Part shown: one piece after another, positions 23,231-32,547 of the stretch
Layout of the letters: every line of letters begins with the position of its first letter
Position numbering within the stretch: the stretch's first letter is position 1
DNA from: an uncultured Blautia sp.
Lineage (GTDB): Bacteria > Bacillota_A > Clostridia > Lachnospirales > Lachnospiraceae
DNA length: 64,000 bases
NCBI GenBank assembly: GCA_905209435.1
Contig: CAJLTE010000006.1
Location: 1 to 64,000 of the forward strand
Direction of reading: 5' to 3'
Notes under the pieces: model-generated
Told to the model about the DNA's origin: nothing
Seen by the model: only the letters and a program-made list of their open reading frames with translations
The model's database searches: none
Program-made: the position numbers and the translations under genes

Positions 23231-26200
23231 TAACCAGTCATAAAGTGTTCTCTTACCTGCTTTACGCTGATGTGTCATATGATTGAACTGCAGAATCGCA
23301 AGCAGAGTAAATACGATGATCAGTCCGATCAGAACATAAACTGACTGGCGGATACTTGTGCCGCCGGCGATTGTACTTCTGAATGCGTTTACAGTATAAG
23401 TAAATGGTACATAAGCGTGGATCTTAGATACAAATTCCGGTGAAATTTCTACCGGATAAGTACCTGCGGAACCTGCAAGCTGGATTACCATGAATACCAG
23501 CATAAGGAAACTTCCCACCTTACCAAAGGTAATATTAAAGAAATACATAATGGATGTAAATGCCATTGCTGTCAGGCAGGCGAATAAAACAGTCTTTGCC
23601 ATTTCTGCAGGTGTAAATCCGTTAAATGCATGAAGCAGAATGATCAGGAAAAGTCCCTGCAGGATTGCTACCGGATAAAGAACGGAAGCCTTGCTTGCCC
23701 ACCATGCAAATCCTGATTTCAGTTTGCCTTTGTATGTAGTCAGAGGATACATCAGGCAGAATGCCAGTGCACCGACCCAGAGACCAACAGACATCATATA
23801 CGGTGCCATTGCGTGACCGTTGTTTTCTACAGTGGTGATCTGAGTTTCTTCATCCTCGATCGGAGTTGCGAACATGCTGATTGTCTTATCGCTGGACTTG
23901 GTGTTTTTTACCTGGTCTGCACCGTCGCTGAGGCTGGAAGCCAGTGTGGAAGAACCATCCTTTAACTGCTTCATACCATCACCCAGTTCTTTGGAACCAT
24001 CGTAAAGCTGTGAGGAGCCACTCTGGATCTGGGAAGCACCGTCAGCAAGTTTCTGGGCACCACTGTTTAATGAAGCATTATTGGAGACAAGCTTTGATGT
24101 ACCGTTTGCAAGAGTTTTGGTACCGTTGCTAAGAGTTTTTGCACCACTTGCAAGAGTTTTTGCACCATCTGCAAGCTGCTGAGTTCCACCTGTAAGAGCT
24201 TTATTATTTGATGCAAGTGTGGAGACTCCATTGGTATATTCTCTGATTCCGTCATTAAGTGTGGAAGCACCTTCGGATAACTGAGAAGCACCGGAGGAAA
24301 TCTGCGGTACAGCGGCGGCAATCTTTGTGCCTGCTGTTTTCAGGTTTGCTGCGCCTTTTGTGAGAGTAGCATTGTTAGCTGTCAATGTCTTGAATCCATC
24401 ATTTAATGCTTTTACACCTGCGGCTACCTGCGGGAAAGATGCTGTGCTGCCTTCCAGTGTAGTCAGTGCGGAAGAAACAGACTGAGTTCCTGCATTTACT
24501 GCCTGTGCGCCGGTATAAAGCTGCTTTACGGCAGCTGTTACAGTACTGAATGTGTTGGTTGAAACATCTGGAATCTGGCTTGCACCTGCATTCATCTGTC
24601 TGGCGCCGTCAATCATGCTTTGTGCACCATTGTTTAAAGTGGAAGCACCGTCAGAGAGCTGGCCGGCAACTGTGTTCATTCGTTCAGCTGCTGAACTTAA
24701 CTCAGAAACTTTGGAAGAAAGTTCAGCGGACATGCTGCTTACAGCACTGTTAATCTGACTGGAATACTGTTCGGTAAAAGAACTATCTACACTTTGCAGA
24801 TCTGTAACAGAAGAATACAGCGTATCAGAAAGTCCGGCGATAGAATCAGCGGAGATCATGCCGTTCTCATCCGCAGAAGCTGCGGCATTTTCCAGAGCTG
24901 CGGCTACATTTTGCATTGCCTGCATTGCTGTCTGGGCAGAAGTAATTTCGCTGTTGGCAGTTCCAAGAGCAGAAGATGTAGCCTGTGCATATTCACCAAG
25001 AACAGAACTGATGCTTTCGGCAGCAGAAGAAGCCTGAGAAGCTGCATCCTGAAGACCTGGTACAAGAGTACCGGAAATCTGACTGCTTACCTGGCTGATC
25101 GCATCAGACGCGCTGGAGATTCCGGCTGCTGCGGAAGTCATTCCTTCTCCTGCATTTTCCATTCCTGTTTTGGCCTGATTCAGTCCGGTGGTAAGTTTGT
25201 TTATTGAATCAGCAGTTGTACTGTCCTGCAAAGCAGATAACTGGGTATAAAGCTGGCCAAGGCCATCTTCAAGCTGCTGAGTTCCATCTTTTAATGCAAC
25301 AGAAGAATTGCTTCCTTTAGAAACTGCTGTGTTTAACTGCGAAATACCGCTGGATACCTGGCCGAGACTTTCAAGTCCGCTTAACTGTGAAGCACCTTTT
25401 GCTAACTGTTCAGCGCCTTTTACGTAAGCGGTTGTTCCATCTGCGAGAGAATTTGCACCGTTAATATACTGAGTGGCTCCGTTTGCAAGGGTTGTTACAC
25501 CTGCACTCAGGGAATTAATTCCGGATTCCAGAGCACTTGCGCCATCTTTCAGTTTCTCAGAGTTTTCATTGAGCTGTGCGACACCGGAGGTATAACTTAT
25601 TACACCGTTATTAAGAGTATCGATTCCGTCTGTAAGTTCAGGTACTTTAGCAGTCAGTGTATCTACACCTTCATTCAGCTGCGTTGCACCGTCATTCACC
25701 TGTGAGACACCATCAGTGTATTCCTGAATACCTTTAGTAAGGGTTTCAGCGCCATTTGCGAAGGTAAGTGTGCTGGAAGAGAGTTTCTTAAGATTTTTTG
25801 TAATGGTCTGGTTTCCTTCGGCAGCGGATTTAATGCCGTCGTTAAGTTCACCGGATCCATCAGCTGCGTCCTGCATACCGTCTCCGACTTTGGCTATCTG
25901 GTCAAAAACTGTCTGTGTGTAGGTTTCTGTTACCTGGGTGGCAACTGCATCTTTGATCTTCAGCAGTGCAGTTTCACTTAACTTAGATGCGATATAGTTG
26001 GTTCCTGGGTTGGTTTCATATTTCAGCTCCATTTTCTTAGGTTCATCGTCCATAAGTGTGGCAGCATTTGCGGAAAAGTCTTCCGGAATAGTAATTACCA
26101 TATAGTAAGTACCGTTTTTAAGGCCTTCCTCTGCTGTACGGCTGTCTACGAAGTTAAATGCCATAGAATCATTTTCACGTAATTCTTCGGCCATGTCCTT

Positions 26201-26404
26201 TCCAACACTTAGTGTTGTGCCATCATAGTCTACCGGTTTGTCTTCATTGACAACCGCAACAGGAAGATGGTCAACGCTTCCGTATGGATCCCACATGGAT
26301 TTCAGAAACAGTCCTGCGTAAATGATCGGGATTGCGATAATTGCAATTACCACAACGAACATGATCTTATTATGCAGTAGATTTTTCCATTCGTTTTTGA
26401 TCAT
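23210..26404 (-). CDS. YhgE/Pip-type membrane protein with long repeat region
   Basis: A 1064-aa membrane protein of the YhgE (phage infection protein, Pip) family. A helix at about 11-33 anchors the N-terminus; conserved LPVAVVNEDKPVDYDG and GTYYMVITIPEDFS follow. Residues about 180-830 are low-complexity, built of short units such as LADGAKTLASGAKTLSNG and long Ser/Ala/Gln-rich helical stretches, predicted to form a long extracellular stalk. Five more helices end the protein in an ABC-2-like module (MSVGLWVGALAFCLMYP onward). In Lactococcus Pip is a phage receptor; other members link to envelope export. AAAGGGATAAGG precedes the ATG. A TetR gene is divergent. Confidence 0.9.
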   Translation of the reverse strand: MIKNEWKNLLHNKIMFVVVIAIIAIPIIYAGLFLKSMWDPYGSVDHLPVAVVNEDKPVDYDGTTLSVGKDMAEELRENDSMAFNFVDSRTAEEGLKNGTYYMVITIPEDFSANAATLMDDEPKKMELKYETNPGTNYIASKLSETALLKIKDAVATQVTETYTQTVFDQIAKVGDGMQDAADGSGELNDGIKSAAEGNQTITKNLKKLSSSTLTFANGAETLTKGIQEYTDGVSQVNDGATQLNEGVDTLTAKVPELTDGIDTLNNGVISYTSGVAQLNENSEKLKDGASALESGINSLSAGVTTLANGATQYINGANSLADGTTAYVKGAEQLAKGASQLSGLESLGQVSSGISQLNTAVSKGSNSSVALKDGTQQLEDGLGQLYTQLSALQDSTTADSINKLTTGLNQAKTGMENAGEGMTSAAAGISSASDAISQVSSQISGTLVPGLQDAASQASSAAESISSVLGEYAQATSSALGTANSEITSAQTAMQAMQNVAAALENAAASADENGMISADSIAGLSDTLYSSVTDLQSVDSSFTEQYSSQINSAVSSMSAELSSKVSELSSAAERMNTVAGQLSDGASTLNNGAQSMIDGARQMNAGASQIPDVSTNTFSTVTAAVKQLYTGAQAVNAGTQSVSSALTTLEGSTASFPQVAAGVKALNDGFKTLTANNATLTKGAANLKTAGTKIAAAVPQISSGASQLSEGASTLNDGIREYTNGVSTLASNNKALTGGTQQLADGAKTLASGAKTLSNGTKTLANGTSKLVSNNASLNSGAQKLADGASQIQSGSSQLYDGSKELGDGMKQLKDGSSTLASSLSDGADQVKNTKSSDKTISMFATPIEDEETQITTVENNGHAMAPYMMSVGLWVGALAFCLMYPLTTYKGKLKSGFAWWASKASVLYPVAILQGLFLIILLHAFNGFTPAEMAKTVLFACLTAMAFTSIMYFFNITFGKVGSFLMLVFMVIQLAGSAGTYPVEISPEFVSKIHAYVPFTYTVNAFRSTIAGGTSIRQSVYVLIGLIIVFTLLAILQFNHMTHQRKAGKRTLYDWLEEKGLA

Positions 26405-26525
26405 ACCTTATCCCTTTCTTTCTCTATATGTAGTTGTAATGTTACCATTCAGCAGATAATAATCAAAAGATACTGAATGATGTGTTCATGCTGATAGACA
26501 GCAGATCAAGTAATCAAACCAAAAT

Positions 26526-26554
26526 CGATTAATAGTTATTGAAACTATTAATCG
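26526..26554. promoter_or_regulatory. Palindromic operator between yhgE-like and tetR genes
   Basis: CGATTAATAGTT (26526-26537) and AACTATTAATCG (26543-26554) form a perfect 12-bp inverted repeat with a 5-base centre. It lies in the 393-bp divergent region, 122 bp from the YhgE start. TetR repressors typically bind such sites. The rest of the gap is AT-rich with possible TTGACG at about 26629 for the tetR side. Confidence 0.65.
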
Positions 26555-26797
26555 ACAAGATATTGATTTTCTTCATGAGCGGTATTATACTAAAACCAGA
26601 AATAAGATACAACCATTAAATTAGCTATTTGACGTATAGTAATGGACAAATTTAAATAAAATGTCTATTTTTATGGAGAATCTACATTTTGTATAAAATA
26701 TATAAAAATCAATATATAAAATTGGTTATATTTTCCTGATAAAGTACAGACCAGCAACAGGAAGCAGAGTTATTTACAGAAAGCGGGGGAAAGGATA

Positions 26798-27388
26798 ATG
26801 GCAGAGAAGGTAGACAGAAGAGTACGAAAAACCAAAGCGCAGCTTAGAGCAGGGCTTGCACGTCTGATGCAGAAGAAGAGCATCAAGGAAATTACAGTAA
26901 AGGAACTGGTAGATGAGGTAGATATTAACAGGTCTACATTTTATCTTCATTACAGTGATATTTATCAGATGCTGGAAAGTGTGGAGAATGAGCTGATGGA
27001 TGAGATTACACATGTAATAGAGGAATATTCGCTGGATTCCGTGGAGAATGGTAATTCATATCCGCTGATCGAGCGTATTTTCACGATTCTTGATAATAAT
27101 AAGGATATTTGTACTGCGCTGATGGGAAGTAATGGAGATATGGTGTTCTTAAGCAGAATCGAGAAGATGGTAGCAGAGACTGTTCTGAGGCAGCTTTCAG
27201 GAAAATTTGCAGCAGATAACCGTGATGTAGAATATGCGTATGCATTTTGCCTGAATGGGTGTGTAGGAATGATTAAGGCCTGGCTTTCTTCTGAGAATCA
27301 GGAATCAACGAAACATATGGCAGAGCTGACTTACAGAATGATTGAGAATACCACACACAACTTTCTCAGGCAGATGTCCGGGATTTGA
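26798..27388 (+). CDS. TetR-family regulator
   Basis: A 196-aa regulator. The N-terminal helix-turn-helix reads RKTKAQLRAGLARLMQKK, ITVKELVDEVDINRSTFYLHY; this start with few residues before the HTH and the LHYSDIYQML end fit the group with a TetR_C_7/DhaS-like C-terminal domain. The ligand pocket is the remaining 130 residues. The ATG follows GGGGGAAAGG. It is divergent from the YhgE/Pip gene with a palindrome between, so it most likely controls that gene. The ligand is unknown. Confidence 0.9.
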   Translation: MAEKVDRRVRKTKAQLRAGLARLMQKKSIKEITVKELVDEVDINRSTFYLHYSDIYQMLESVENELMDEITHVIEEYSLDSVENGNSYPLIERIFTILDNNKDICTALMGSNGDMVFLSRIEKMVAETVLRQLSGKFAADNRDVEYAYAFCLNGCVGMIKAWLSSENQESTKHMAELTYRMIENTTHNFLRQMSGI

Positions 27389-27526
27389 CAAAAGGTTGCC
27401 GGTCTGATATGGTTAATCCAATGCAAGACAGTTAGTGATAAAAGATAGATTATATGAAAAACTGAGTTACTGAGAGCAGAGTGATCAGTAAAATATTTCC
27501 GAAACAGCAAAAAGGGAGATGCAGCA

Positions 27527-28027
27527 ATGAAAGAAAAGCTTACACAGAAAGATGTTGAGAAAATCCAGCAGGAAATCGACCACCGCAAGCTGGTTGTACG
27601 AAAAGAGGCAATCGAGGCTGTAAAGGAGGCAAGAGCACAGGGAGACCTGAGTGAGAATTTCGAATATTATGCAGCCAAGAAACATAAGAATCAGAATGAA
27701 AGCCGTATCCGTTACCTTGAGAATATGCTGAAGACAGCAACTATCGTATCCGATGATTCAAAAGAGGACGAGGTTGGAATGGATGATATTGTAGAGGTAT
27801 ATTTTGAAGAGGATGACGAAATCGAGAAATATAAACTGGTGACTTCTATCAGGGGAAATTCAATGGAAAACCGCATCAGCATTGAATCTCCGATCGGTAT
27901 GGCGTTAAAAGGTCATAAAGTTGGGGACAGAGTAGAAGTAAAAGTAAATGATAACTACAGCTATTTCCTCGAAATCCGCTCCATTGATAAGACCGGATCT
28001 GAGGATGAGGAAATTCGCGGATTTTAA
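27527..28027 (+). CDS. greA: Transcript cleavage factor GreA/GreB family
   Basis: A 166-aa factor that rescues backtracked RNA polymerase by promoting cleavage of the transcript 3' end. The N-terminal coiled coil carries the conserved acidic tip in ARAQGDLSENFEYYAAKK (Asp and Glu of the loop), and the C-terminal FKBP-like domain has VEVYFEEDDEIEKYKLV, SIESPIGMALKGHKVGDRVEV. Length is typical. RBS AAAAAGGGAGATG. The terminal acidic IDKTGSEDEEIRGF differs from the canonical GreA, and many clostridia have more than one copy, so it may be the accessory one. Repeat copy B overlaps its stop codon. Confidence 0.9.
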   Translation: MKEKLTQKDVEKIQQEIDHRKLVVRKEAIEAVKEARAQGDLSENFEYYAAKKHKNQNESRIRYLENMLKTATIVSDDSKEDEVGMDDIVEVYFEEDDEIEKYKLVTSIRGNSMENRISIESPIGMALKGHKVGDRVEVKVNDNYSYFLEIRSIDKTGSEDEEIRGF

Positions 28028-28073
28028 CCAAATCAAGTAAGTCCCCTGCTTCAATTGCGGATATCCGTTTGAC
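28024..28073 (+). repeat. Dispersed intergenic element, copy B
   Basis: TTAACC-AAATCAAGTAAG, TCCCCTGCTT and CAATTGC, continuing into GGATATCCGTTTGAC. It begins inside the greA stop codon. AAGTA can pair with TGCTT through a G-T pair; copy C has AAGCA with TGCTT, a change that keeps pairing. Confidence 0.75.
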
Positions 28074-28121
28074 GCGGAGCAGATCACGGATGAGTTATTG
28101 GCTTGAATAAGAATTATTATT

Positions 28122-28165
28122 AAGAACTATTGCATAGGAACAAATCTGATGCAGTAGTTCTTTTT
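28122..28165 (+). terminator. Terminator after greA
   Basis: AAGAACTATTGCAT (28122-28135) pairs with ATGCAGTAGTTCTT (28149-28162, one G-T pair), then TTT. Confidence 0.85.
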
Positions 28166-28234
28166 GGTATTACGGGAAATTATGTTACTGAAGCGATCCG
28201 TCACAGACAGGAGAGCTGGTTTTATGTAAAAAAT

Positions 28235-28288
28235 TTTACATGGATTTAACATTCCCATGGGGATGATTTTACAAAACATGGTTATTAT
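28235..28288 (+). promoter_or_regulatory. Candidate PHO box and promoter of the Na/Pi transporter gene
   Basis: TTTACA (28235-28240), TTAACA (28246-28251) and TTTACA (28268-28273) lie at 11 and 22 bp spacing, the pattern of PhoP/PhoB binding in Firmicutes (TTNACA with about five bases between). TATTAT at 28283-28288 is a possible -10. ATGTAAAA/TTTTACAT (28224-28241) forms an overlapping palindrome. A PhoB-PhoR pair is encoded downstream. Confidence 0.55.
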
Positions 28289-28409
28289 GAAGAAAAGGTC
28301 AGAGGAATGTAAAAAAAGTATGAATACAGGTGCTGATCTTATACAACAGAGTTTTACTAAAGTAAACAAGAAACAGGTATACATTTGAAAAAGGAAAAGG
28401 AGAATAACC

Positions 28410-30179
28410 ATGGATTTTTTTAGCATATTAACATTGATCGGAGGTCTGGCGCTGTTTCTGTATGGAATGAATGCTATGGGAGACGGTCTTGCAAAGGTTT
28501 CCGGCGGTAAGCTTGAGAAGATTCTTGAAAACCTTACCTCAAGCCCGATTAAAGCAGTTTTGTTAGGTGCAGCAGTGACAGGCGTGATCCAGTCGTCTTC
28601 GGCTACCACAGTTATGGTAGTAGGATTTGTAAACTCTGGAATTATGAAACTGTCTCAGGCGGTAGGTGTGATCATGGGTGCCAATATCGGTACCACAGTG
28701 ACTTCCTGGATCTTGAGTCTGACAGGAATCCAGAGCGATAATTTTATTATCCGTTTATTTAAACCAACATCTTTTTCACCGATCCTTGCGATCATTGGTG
28801 TTGTTTTTATCTTATTTATTAATGATTCAAAGAAGAAAGATGTTGGAACGATCTTTATCGGATTTGCAATTCTGATGTATGGAATGGATATGATGAGCTC
28901 ATCAGTAAAGCCACTTGCAGAAGTTCCTGCATTTACAAATCTTCTGCTGAAATTTTCCAATCCGTTACTGGGAGTTCTGGCAGGCGCACTTCTTACAGCA
29001 GTGATCCAGTCCTCATCAGCATCTGTTGGTATTCTGCAGGCACTTTGTCTCACCGGTGCGGTACCATTCAGTGCAGCAATTCCAATTATCATGGGACAGA
29101 ACATCGGAACTTGTATTACGGCAATTATTTCAGCAATTGGAGCAAAGAAAAACGCTAAACGTGCCGCAGCAGTACATCTCTATTTTAATATGATCGGTAC
29201 TGTGATCTTTATGACAGTATTTTATATTGTAAATGCACTGGTTGGATTTTCATTCTTCCATCAGTCAGCAACTCCTGCCGGAATCGCTATCATCCACAGT
29301 GTATTTAATATTACAGCAACTCTCATTCTGCTTCCTTTCTCAAAAGGACTGGAGAAACTTGCCTGTCTCACAATCAGGGACAAGAAAGAAGATATTGCTG
29401 TTTCCGCAGAAGACAGAGAGTTTATGATCCTGGAGCCTCGTTTTCTGGAGAAACCGGCATTTGCAGTAGAGCAGAGCCGCAATGCAGCCAGAAAAATGGC
29501 GGAGGAATCCCACAATGCACTGTTTACAGCCTTGAAATTGGTGGATAAATATAGTGAAGAGGATGTAGAACGTGTGGAAAACATGGAAGCAAAGGTTGAC
29601 CGTTATGAAGATGAACTGGGAACTTATCTGGTAAAGCTAAGTCACAAAGACATTTCAGAAGCAGACAGTCACAGTCTTTCTATTATGCTCCATTGCATTG
29701 GAGATTTTGAAAGAATTTCAGATCATGCGGTAAATATCAAGGAATCAGCAGAAGAACTTCACAAAAAAGGTTTGAAGTTTTCTCCGAATGCAAAGAAAGA
29801 TCTGGAGGTACTTGGCCGTGCTGTAGAGGAAATTGTAAATACAGCATATGGGGTTTTTGACAAACAGGATATGAAGCTCGCAGAAAAGATCGAGCCTCTT
29901 GAGGAAGTGGTGGATGAGCTTTCAAAAGAAGTGAAACGCCGTCATATACAGAGGCTGAGGAGCGGGGAATGTACCATTGAGATGGGATTTATCCTTACAG
30001 ATATCACAACATGCCTGGAACGAGTGGCTGATCATTGTTCAAACATTGGGGTCTGTGTTACACAGGTCAATGAAGATCTGTATGACACTCACAGCCATTT
30101 GAATACTGTAAAAACTCATCCGGACGAATCTTTCTATCGGGAACTGGAAGATGCGAGAATAAAATACCAGCTTTCATAA
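28410..30179 (+). CDS. Na+/phosphate cotransporter with C-terminal PhoU-like domain
   Basis: A 589-aa NptA/PNaS-type transporter. Residues 1 to about 310 hold the membrane core with the paired motifs VIQSSSATT (about 56) and VIQSSSASV (about 200), the inverted-repeat substrate sites of this family. Residues about 365-560 are a helical PhoU-like domain (SIMLHCIGDFERISDHAVNI, DITTCLERVADHCSNI), which senses or limits phosphate entry. It probably imports inorganic phosphate driven by sodium. RBS AAAAGGAG. The candidate PHO box upstream and PhoBR downstream fit phosphate control. Ends at a long terminator. Confidence 0.92.
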   Translation: MDFFSILTLIGGLALFLYGMNAMGDGLAKVSGGKLEKILENLTSSPIKAVLLGAAVTGVIQSSSATTVMVVGFVNSGIMKLSQAVGVIMGANIGTTVTSWILSLTGIQSDNFIIRLFKPTSFSPILAIIGVVFILFINDSKKKDVGTIFIGFAILMYGMDMMSSSVKPLAEVPAFTNLLLKFSNPLLGVLAGALLTAVIQSSSASVGILQALCLTGAVPFSAAIPIIMGQNIGTCITAIISAIGAKKNAKRAAAVHLYFNMIGTVIFMTVFYIVNALVGFSFFHQSATPAGIAIIHSVFNITATLILLPFSKGLEKLACLTIRDKKEDIAVSAEDREFMILEPRFLEKPAFAVEQSRNAARKMAEESHNALFTALKLVDKYSEEDVERVENMEAKVDRYEDELGTYLVKLSHKDISEADSHSLSIMLHCIGDFERISDHAVNIKESAEELHKKGLKFSPNAKKDLEVLGRAVEEIVNTAYGVFDKQDMKLAEKIEPLEEVVDELSKEVKRRHIQRLRSGECTIEMGFILTDITTCLERVADHCSNIGVCVTQVNEDLYDTHSHLNTVKTHPDESFYRELEDARIKYQLS

Positions 30180-30196
30180 AGAAAGCCGTATGAATG

Positions 30197-30258
30197 GAAA
30201 ATCCGGACACTTCGGAATATTCTTATGGGATATTTTCGAAAAACTGGCCGGATTTTTC
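30197..30258 (+). terminator. Terminator after the phosphate transporter gene
   Basis: GAAAATCCGG (30197-30206) pairs with CCGGATTTTT (30248-30257), with an inner TTCG.../...CGAA extension, and T-runs on both strands. Confidence 0.8.
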
Positions 30259-30293
30259 ACTTTATAAAAGGGGAGCAGATGCAGGTTACATAC

Positions 30294-30322
30294 TTGTGTA
30301 AGAATATAAAAATAAGTATACT
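30294..30322 (+). promoter_or_regulatory. Promoter of phoB-phoR
   Basis: TTGTGT (30294-30299), 17 bases, TATACT (30317-30322). The dyad TTACA-TACTTG-TGTAA overlaps the -35 and could be a regulator site. Confidence 0.5.
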
Positions 30323-30356
30323 GAAAAAAAGATAAAACAAAGGGGAGGGTGAAACA

Positions 30357-31025
30357 ATGATTTACTGTGTAGAGGATGAACGTAATATCAGGGAACTTCT
30401 GATCTATACATTGGAAACAACCGGTTTTAAAGCCAGAGGATTTGTCAATGGCGAGGAACTGATGAAGGCGCTGAAAGAAGAGATACCTGAGCTGATTCTG
30501 CTGGATATCATGCTTCCGGGAGATGACGGATATACGATTCTGGAGAAACTTAAGAGTATGTCTACAGCAAAGAATATTCCGGTGATCATGGTCACAGCAA
30601 AGGAAGCAGAGTTTGATAAAGTAAAAGGTCTGGAGAGCGGAGCGGATGATTATATCACCAAACCTTTTGGGATGATGGAATTTATTGCCAGAGTAAAGGC
30701 GGTTCTCAGACGAAGCGCACGCCAGAACGAAGACAAGGAACTGCATTATGAGGAACTTTATCTGAATGTGGGCCGTCATGAAGTACGTTATCGGGAAGAA
30801 AAAATCGAACTTACCAGAAAAGAGTTTGAACTTCTGCAATATCTGATGGAAAATAAAGGTCTGGTTATGACAAGAAATCAGATTCTCTGTCACGTATGGG
30901 GATATGATTTTGACGGAGAGACCAGAACCGTAGATGTACATGTAAGAACTCTGCGCCAGAAGCTTGGTGAGGCAGGAAGCCTGATTGAAACTGTACGTGG
31001 AGTGGGTTATAGAATCGGAGCATAA
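30357..31025 (+). CDS. phoB: OmpR/PhoB-family response regulator
   Basis: A 222-aa transcription factor. The receiver domain has Glu6-Asp7-Glu8, phosphoacceptor Asp50 (LLDIMLPGDDGY), the switch Thr in VTAKEAEFD and Lys in TKPFG. The C-terminal winged helix (about 130-220) reads IELTRKEFELLQYLMENKG, QILCHVWGYDFDGETRTVDVHVRTLRQKL. Next to a phosphate transporter and a PhoR-like kinase it is most likely the phosphate regulator (PhoB/PhoP); no pst genes are in the window. RBS AGGGGAGGG. The kinase gene starts two bases after its stop. Confidence 0.85.
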   Translation: MIYCVEDERNIRELLIYTLETTGFKARGFVNGEELMKALKEEIPELILLDIMLPGDDGYTILEKLKSMSTAKNIPVIMVTAKEAEFDKVKGLESGADDYITKPFGMMEFIARVKAVLRRSARQNEDKELHYEELYLNVGRHEVRYREEKIELTRKEFELLQYLMENKGLVMTRNQILCHVWGYDFDGETRTVDVHVRTLRQKLGEAGSLIETVRGVGYRIGA

Positions 31026-31027
31026 GA

Positions 31028-32365
31028 ATGAAACAGAGAATATTCAGTCATACCAGTTTACTCATTATTTTATCTGTTATACTCACATTTCTGGCAGCAG
31101 GAACGGTTATGTATAACAGATACGATATTTATATGAAACAGGGAGTAAGAGACGAAGCAGCATATATCAAAACAGGACTGGAAGAGGATGGGGAAGAATT
31201 CCTTACAACGAGAATCGGAAATGCGACAAGCAGCCGTATTACTCTTCTGGGAGAAGATGGAAAAGTGCTGTTTGACAGTATTGAGAATCCTGCAGAGATG
31301 GAAAATCACAGCAACAGACCGGAATTTATTGAAGCGCAGAAAAAAGGATATAGTGAGATGGTCCGGTATTCAGATACTTTATCGAAGCAGACATTTTATT
31401 ATGCGCTCAGTCTGAAAAATGGACAGGTGCTTCGTGTAGCGAAGACTACAGACAGTCTTCTTATGACAGTGGCCTCCAGTTTCCTGCTGTTGGGAGTGTT
31501 AGTCTGCATCATTCTGGTAATTGAGATATTTCTGGTGCAGAAGCAGACACAGAAACTGATCGAGCCTATTAACCAGATTAATCTGGAGCAGCCGCTGGAT
31601 TATGTATGTTATGAAGAATTGCGGCCGCTGCTTTTCAGATTGGATCAGCAGAACCGTCAGATTAAGAAACAGCTTGAGGATCTGAAAAATGCGGAGAGTG
31701 TACGGAAGGAATTTACCGCAAATGTATCTCATGAATTGAAAACACCGCTTATGTCAATTTCCGGTTATGCGGAACTTATGATGAATGGAATGGTTCCTTC
31801 TGACAAAGTACAGGATTTTTCCGGCAGAATCTATCATGAATCTGTAAGGCTCTCTAATCTGGTGGCAGATATTATTCAACTTTCCAGGCTGGATGAAAAG
31901 AATGGAGAATCCATGTTTGAAACTGTTGATATCGAAGAACTTGGTCAGGATGTGATCAACAATCTGCAGGAGCGTGCTGCAAAGAAAAAGATCGAACTGG
32001 AATATAAAGGAAGTGATGCACAGGTTCAGGGTGTACGCCATGTACTGTATGAAATGCTTTACAATATTACAGACAATGCGATCCGTTATACACCAGAGGG
32101 CGGAGAGGTCAGAGTCTTTGTGGGAAAATTTAACGGAAAACCATTTTTCCGTGTGGAAGATAACGGAATTGGCATCCCGGAGAACGAACAGCAGAGAATT
32201 TTTGAACGTTTTTACAGAGTGGATAAAAGTCACTCACGGGAAACCGGCGGTACAGGTCTGGGACTTTCTATTGTGAAGCACGGAGCAGTCTTACACCATG
32301 CAAAAATCCTGCTGGACAGTGAACCTGGAAAAGGAACAAAAATGGAAATACTGTTTAAAAACTGA
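31028..32365 (+). CDS. phoR: Sensor histidine kinase, PhoR type
   Basis: A 445-aa membrane kinase. Helix 1 (about 10-28) and helix 2 (about 142-165) bracket a small extracytoplasmic PAS-like region; a HAMP-like linker and coiled coil follow. The dimerisation box is VSHELKTPLMSISGY with His235, and the ATPase has NITDNAIRYTPEGG, VEDNGIGIP and GGTGLGLSIV. It phosphorylates the adjacent regulator. The assignment to phosphate sensing rests on the neighbouring Na/Pi transporter and candidate PHO boxes. Its end lies close to a TTGACA promoter for the next gene. Confidence 0.85.
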   Translation: MKQRIFSHTSLLIILSVILTFLAAGTVMYNRYDIYMKQGVRDEAAYIKTGLEEDGEEFLTTRIGNATSSRITLLGEDGKVLFDSIENPAEMENHSNRPEFIEAQKKGYSEMVRYSDTLSKQTFYYALSLKNGQVLRVAKTTDSLLMTVASSFLLLGVLVCIILVIEIFLVQKQTQKLIEPINQINLEQPLDYVCYEELRPLLFRLDQQNRQIKKQLEDLKNAESVRKEFTANVSHELKTPLMSISGYAELMMNGMVPSDKVQDFSGRIYHESVRLSNLVADIIQLSRLDEKNGESMFETVDIEELGQDVINNLQERAAKKKIELEYKGSDAQVQGVRHVLYEMLYNITDNAIRYTPEGGEVRVFVGKFNGKPFFRVEDNGIGIPENEQQRIFERFYRVDKSHSRETGGTGLGLSIVKHGAVLHHAKILLDSEPGKGTKMEILFKN

Positions 32366-32390
32366 AAGAAAAAAACCATAATTTTAGGGA

Positions 32391-32419
32391 TTGACAGACA
32401 AGTGATTATTAGAGAAAAT
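32391..32419 (+). promoter_or_regulatory. Possible promoter of the first sugar-binding protein gene
   Basis: TTGACA (32391-32396), 17 bases, GAAAAT (32414-32419). Confidence 0.4.
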
Positions 32420-32547
32420 AAAGTCAGAAAGTTATCCTGTAAAAGCAGATATGCACAGGCGTATCTGGAATTTTGAGACAAATATAGAAGCATCTGAATG
32501 AAGTATATGTGAACAGGTTGGACAGACAATGGAGGAAGAAGTTCAGT

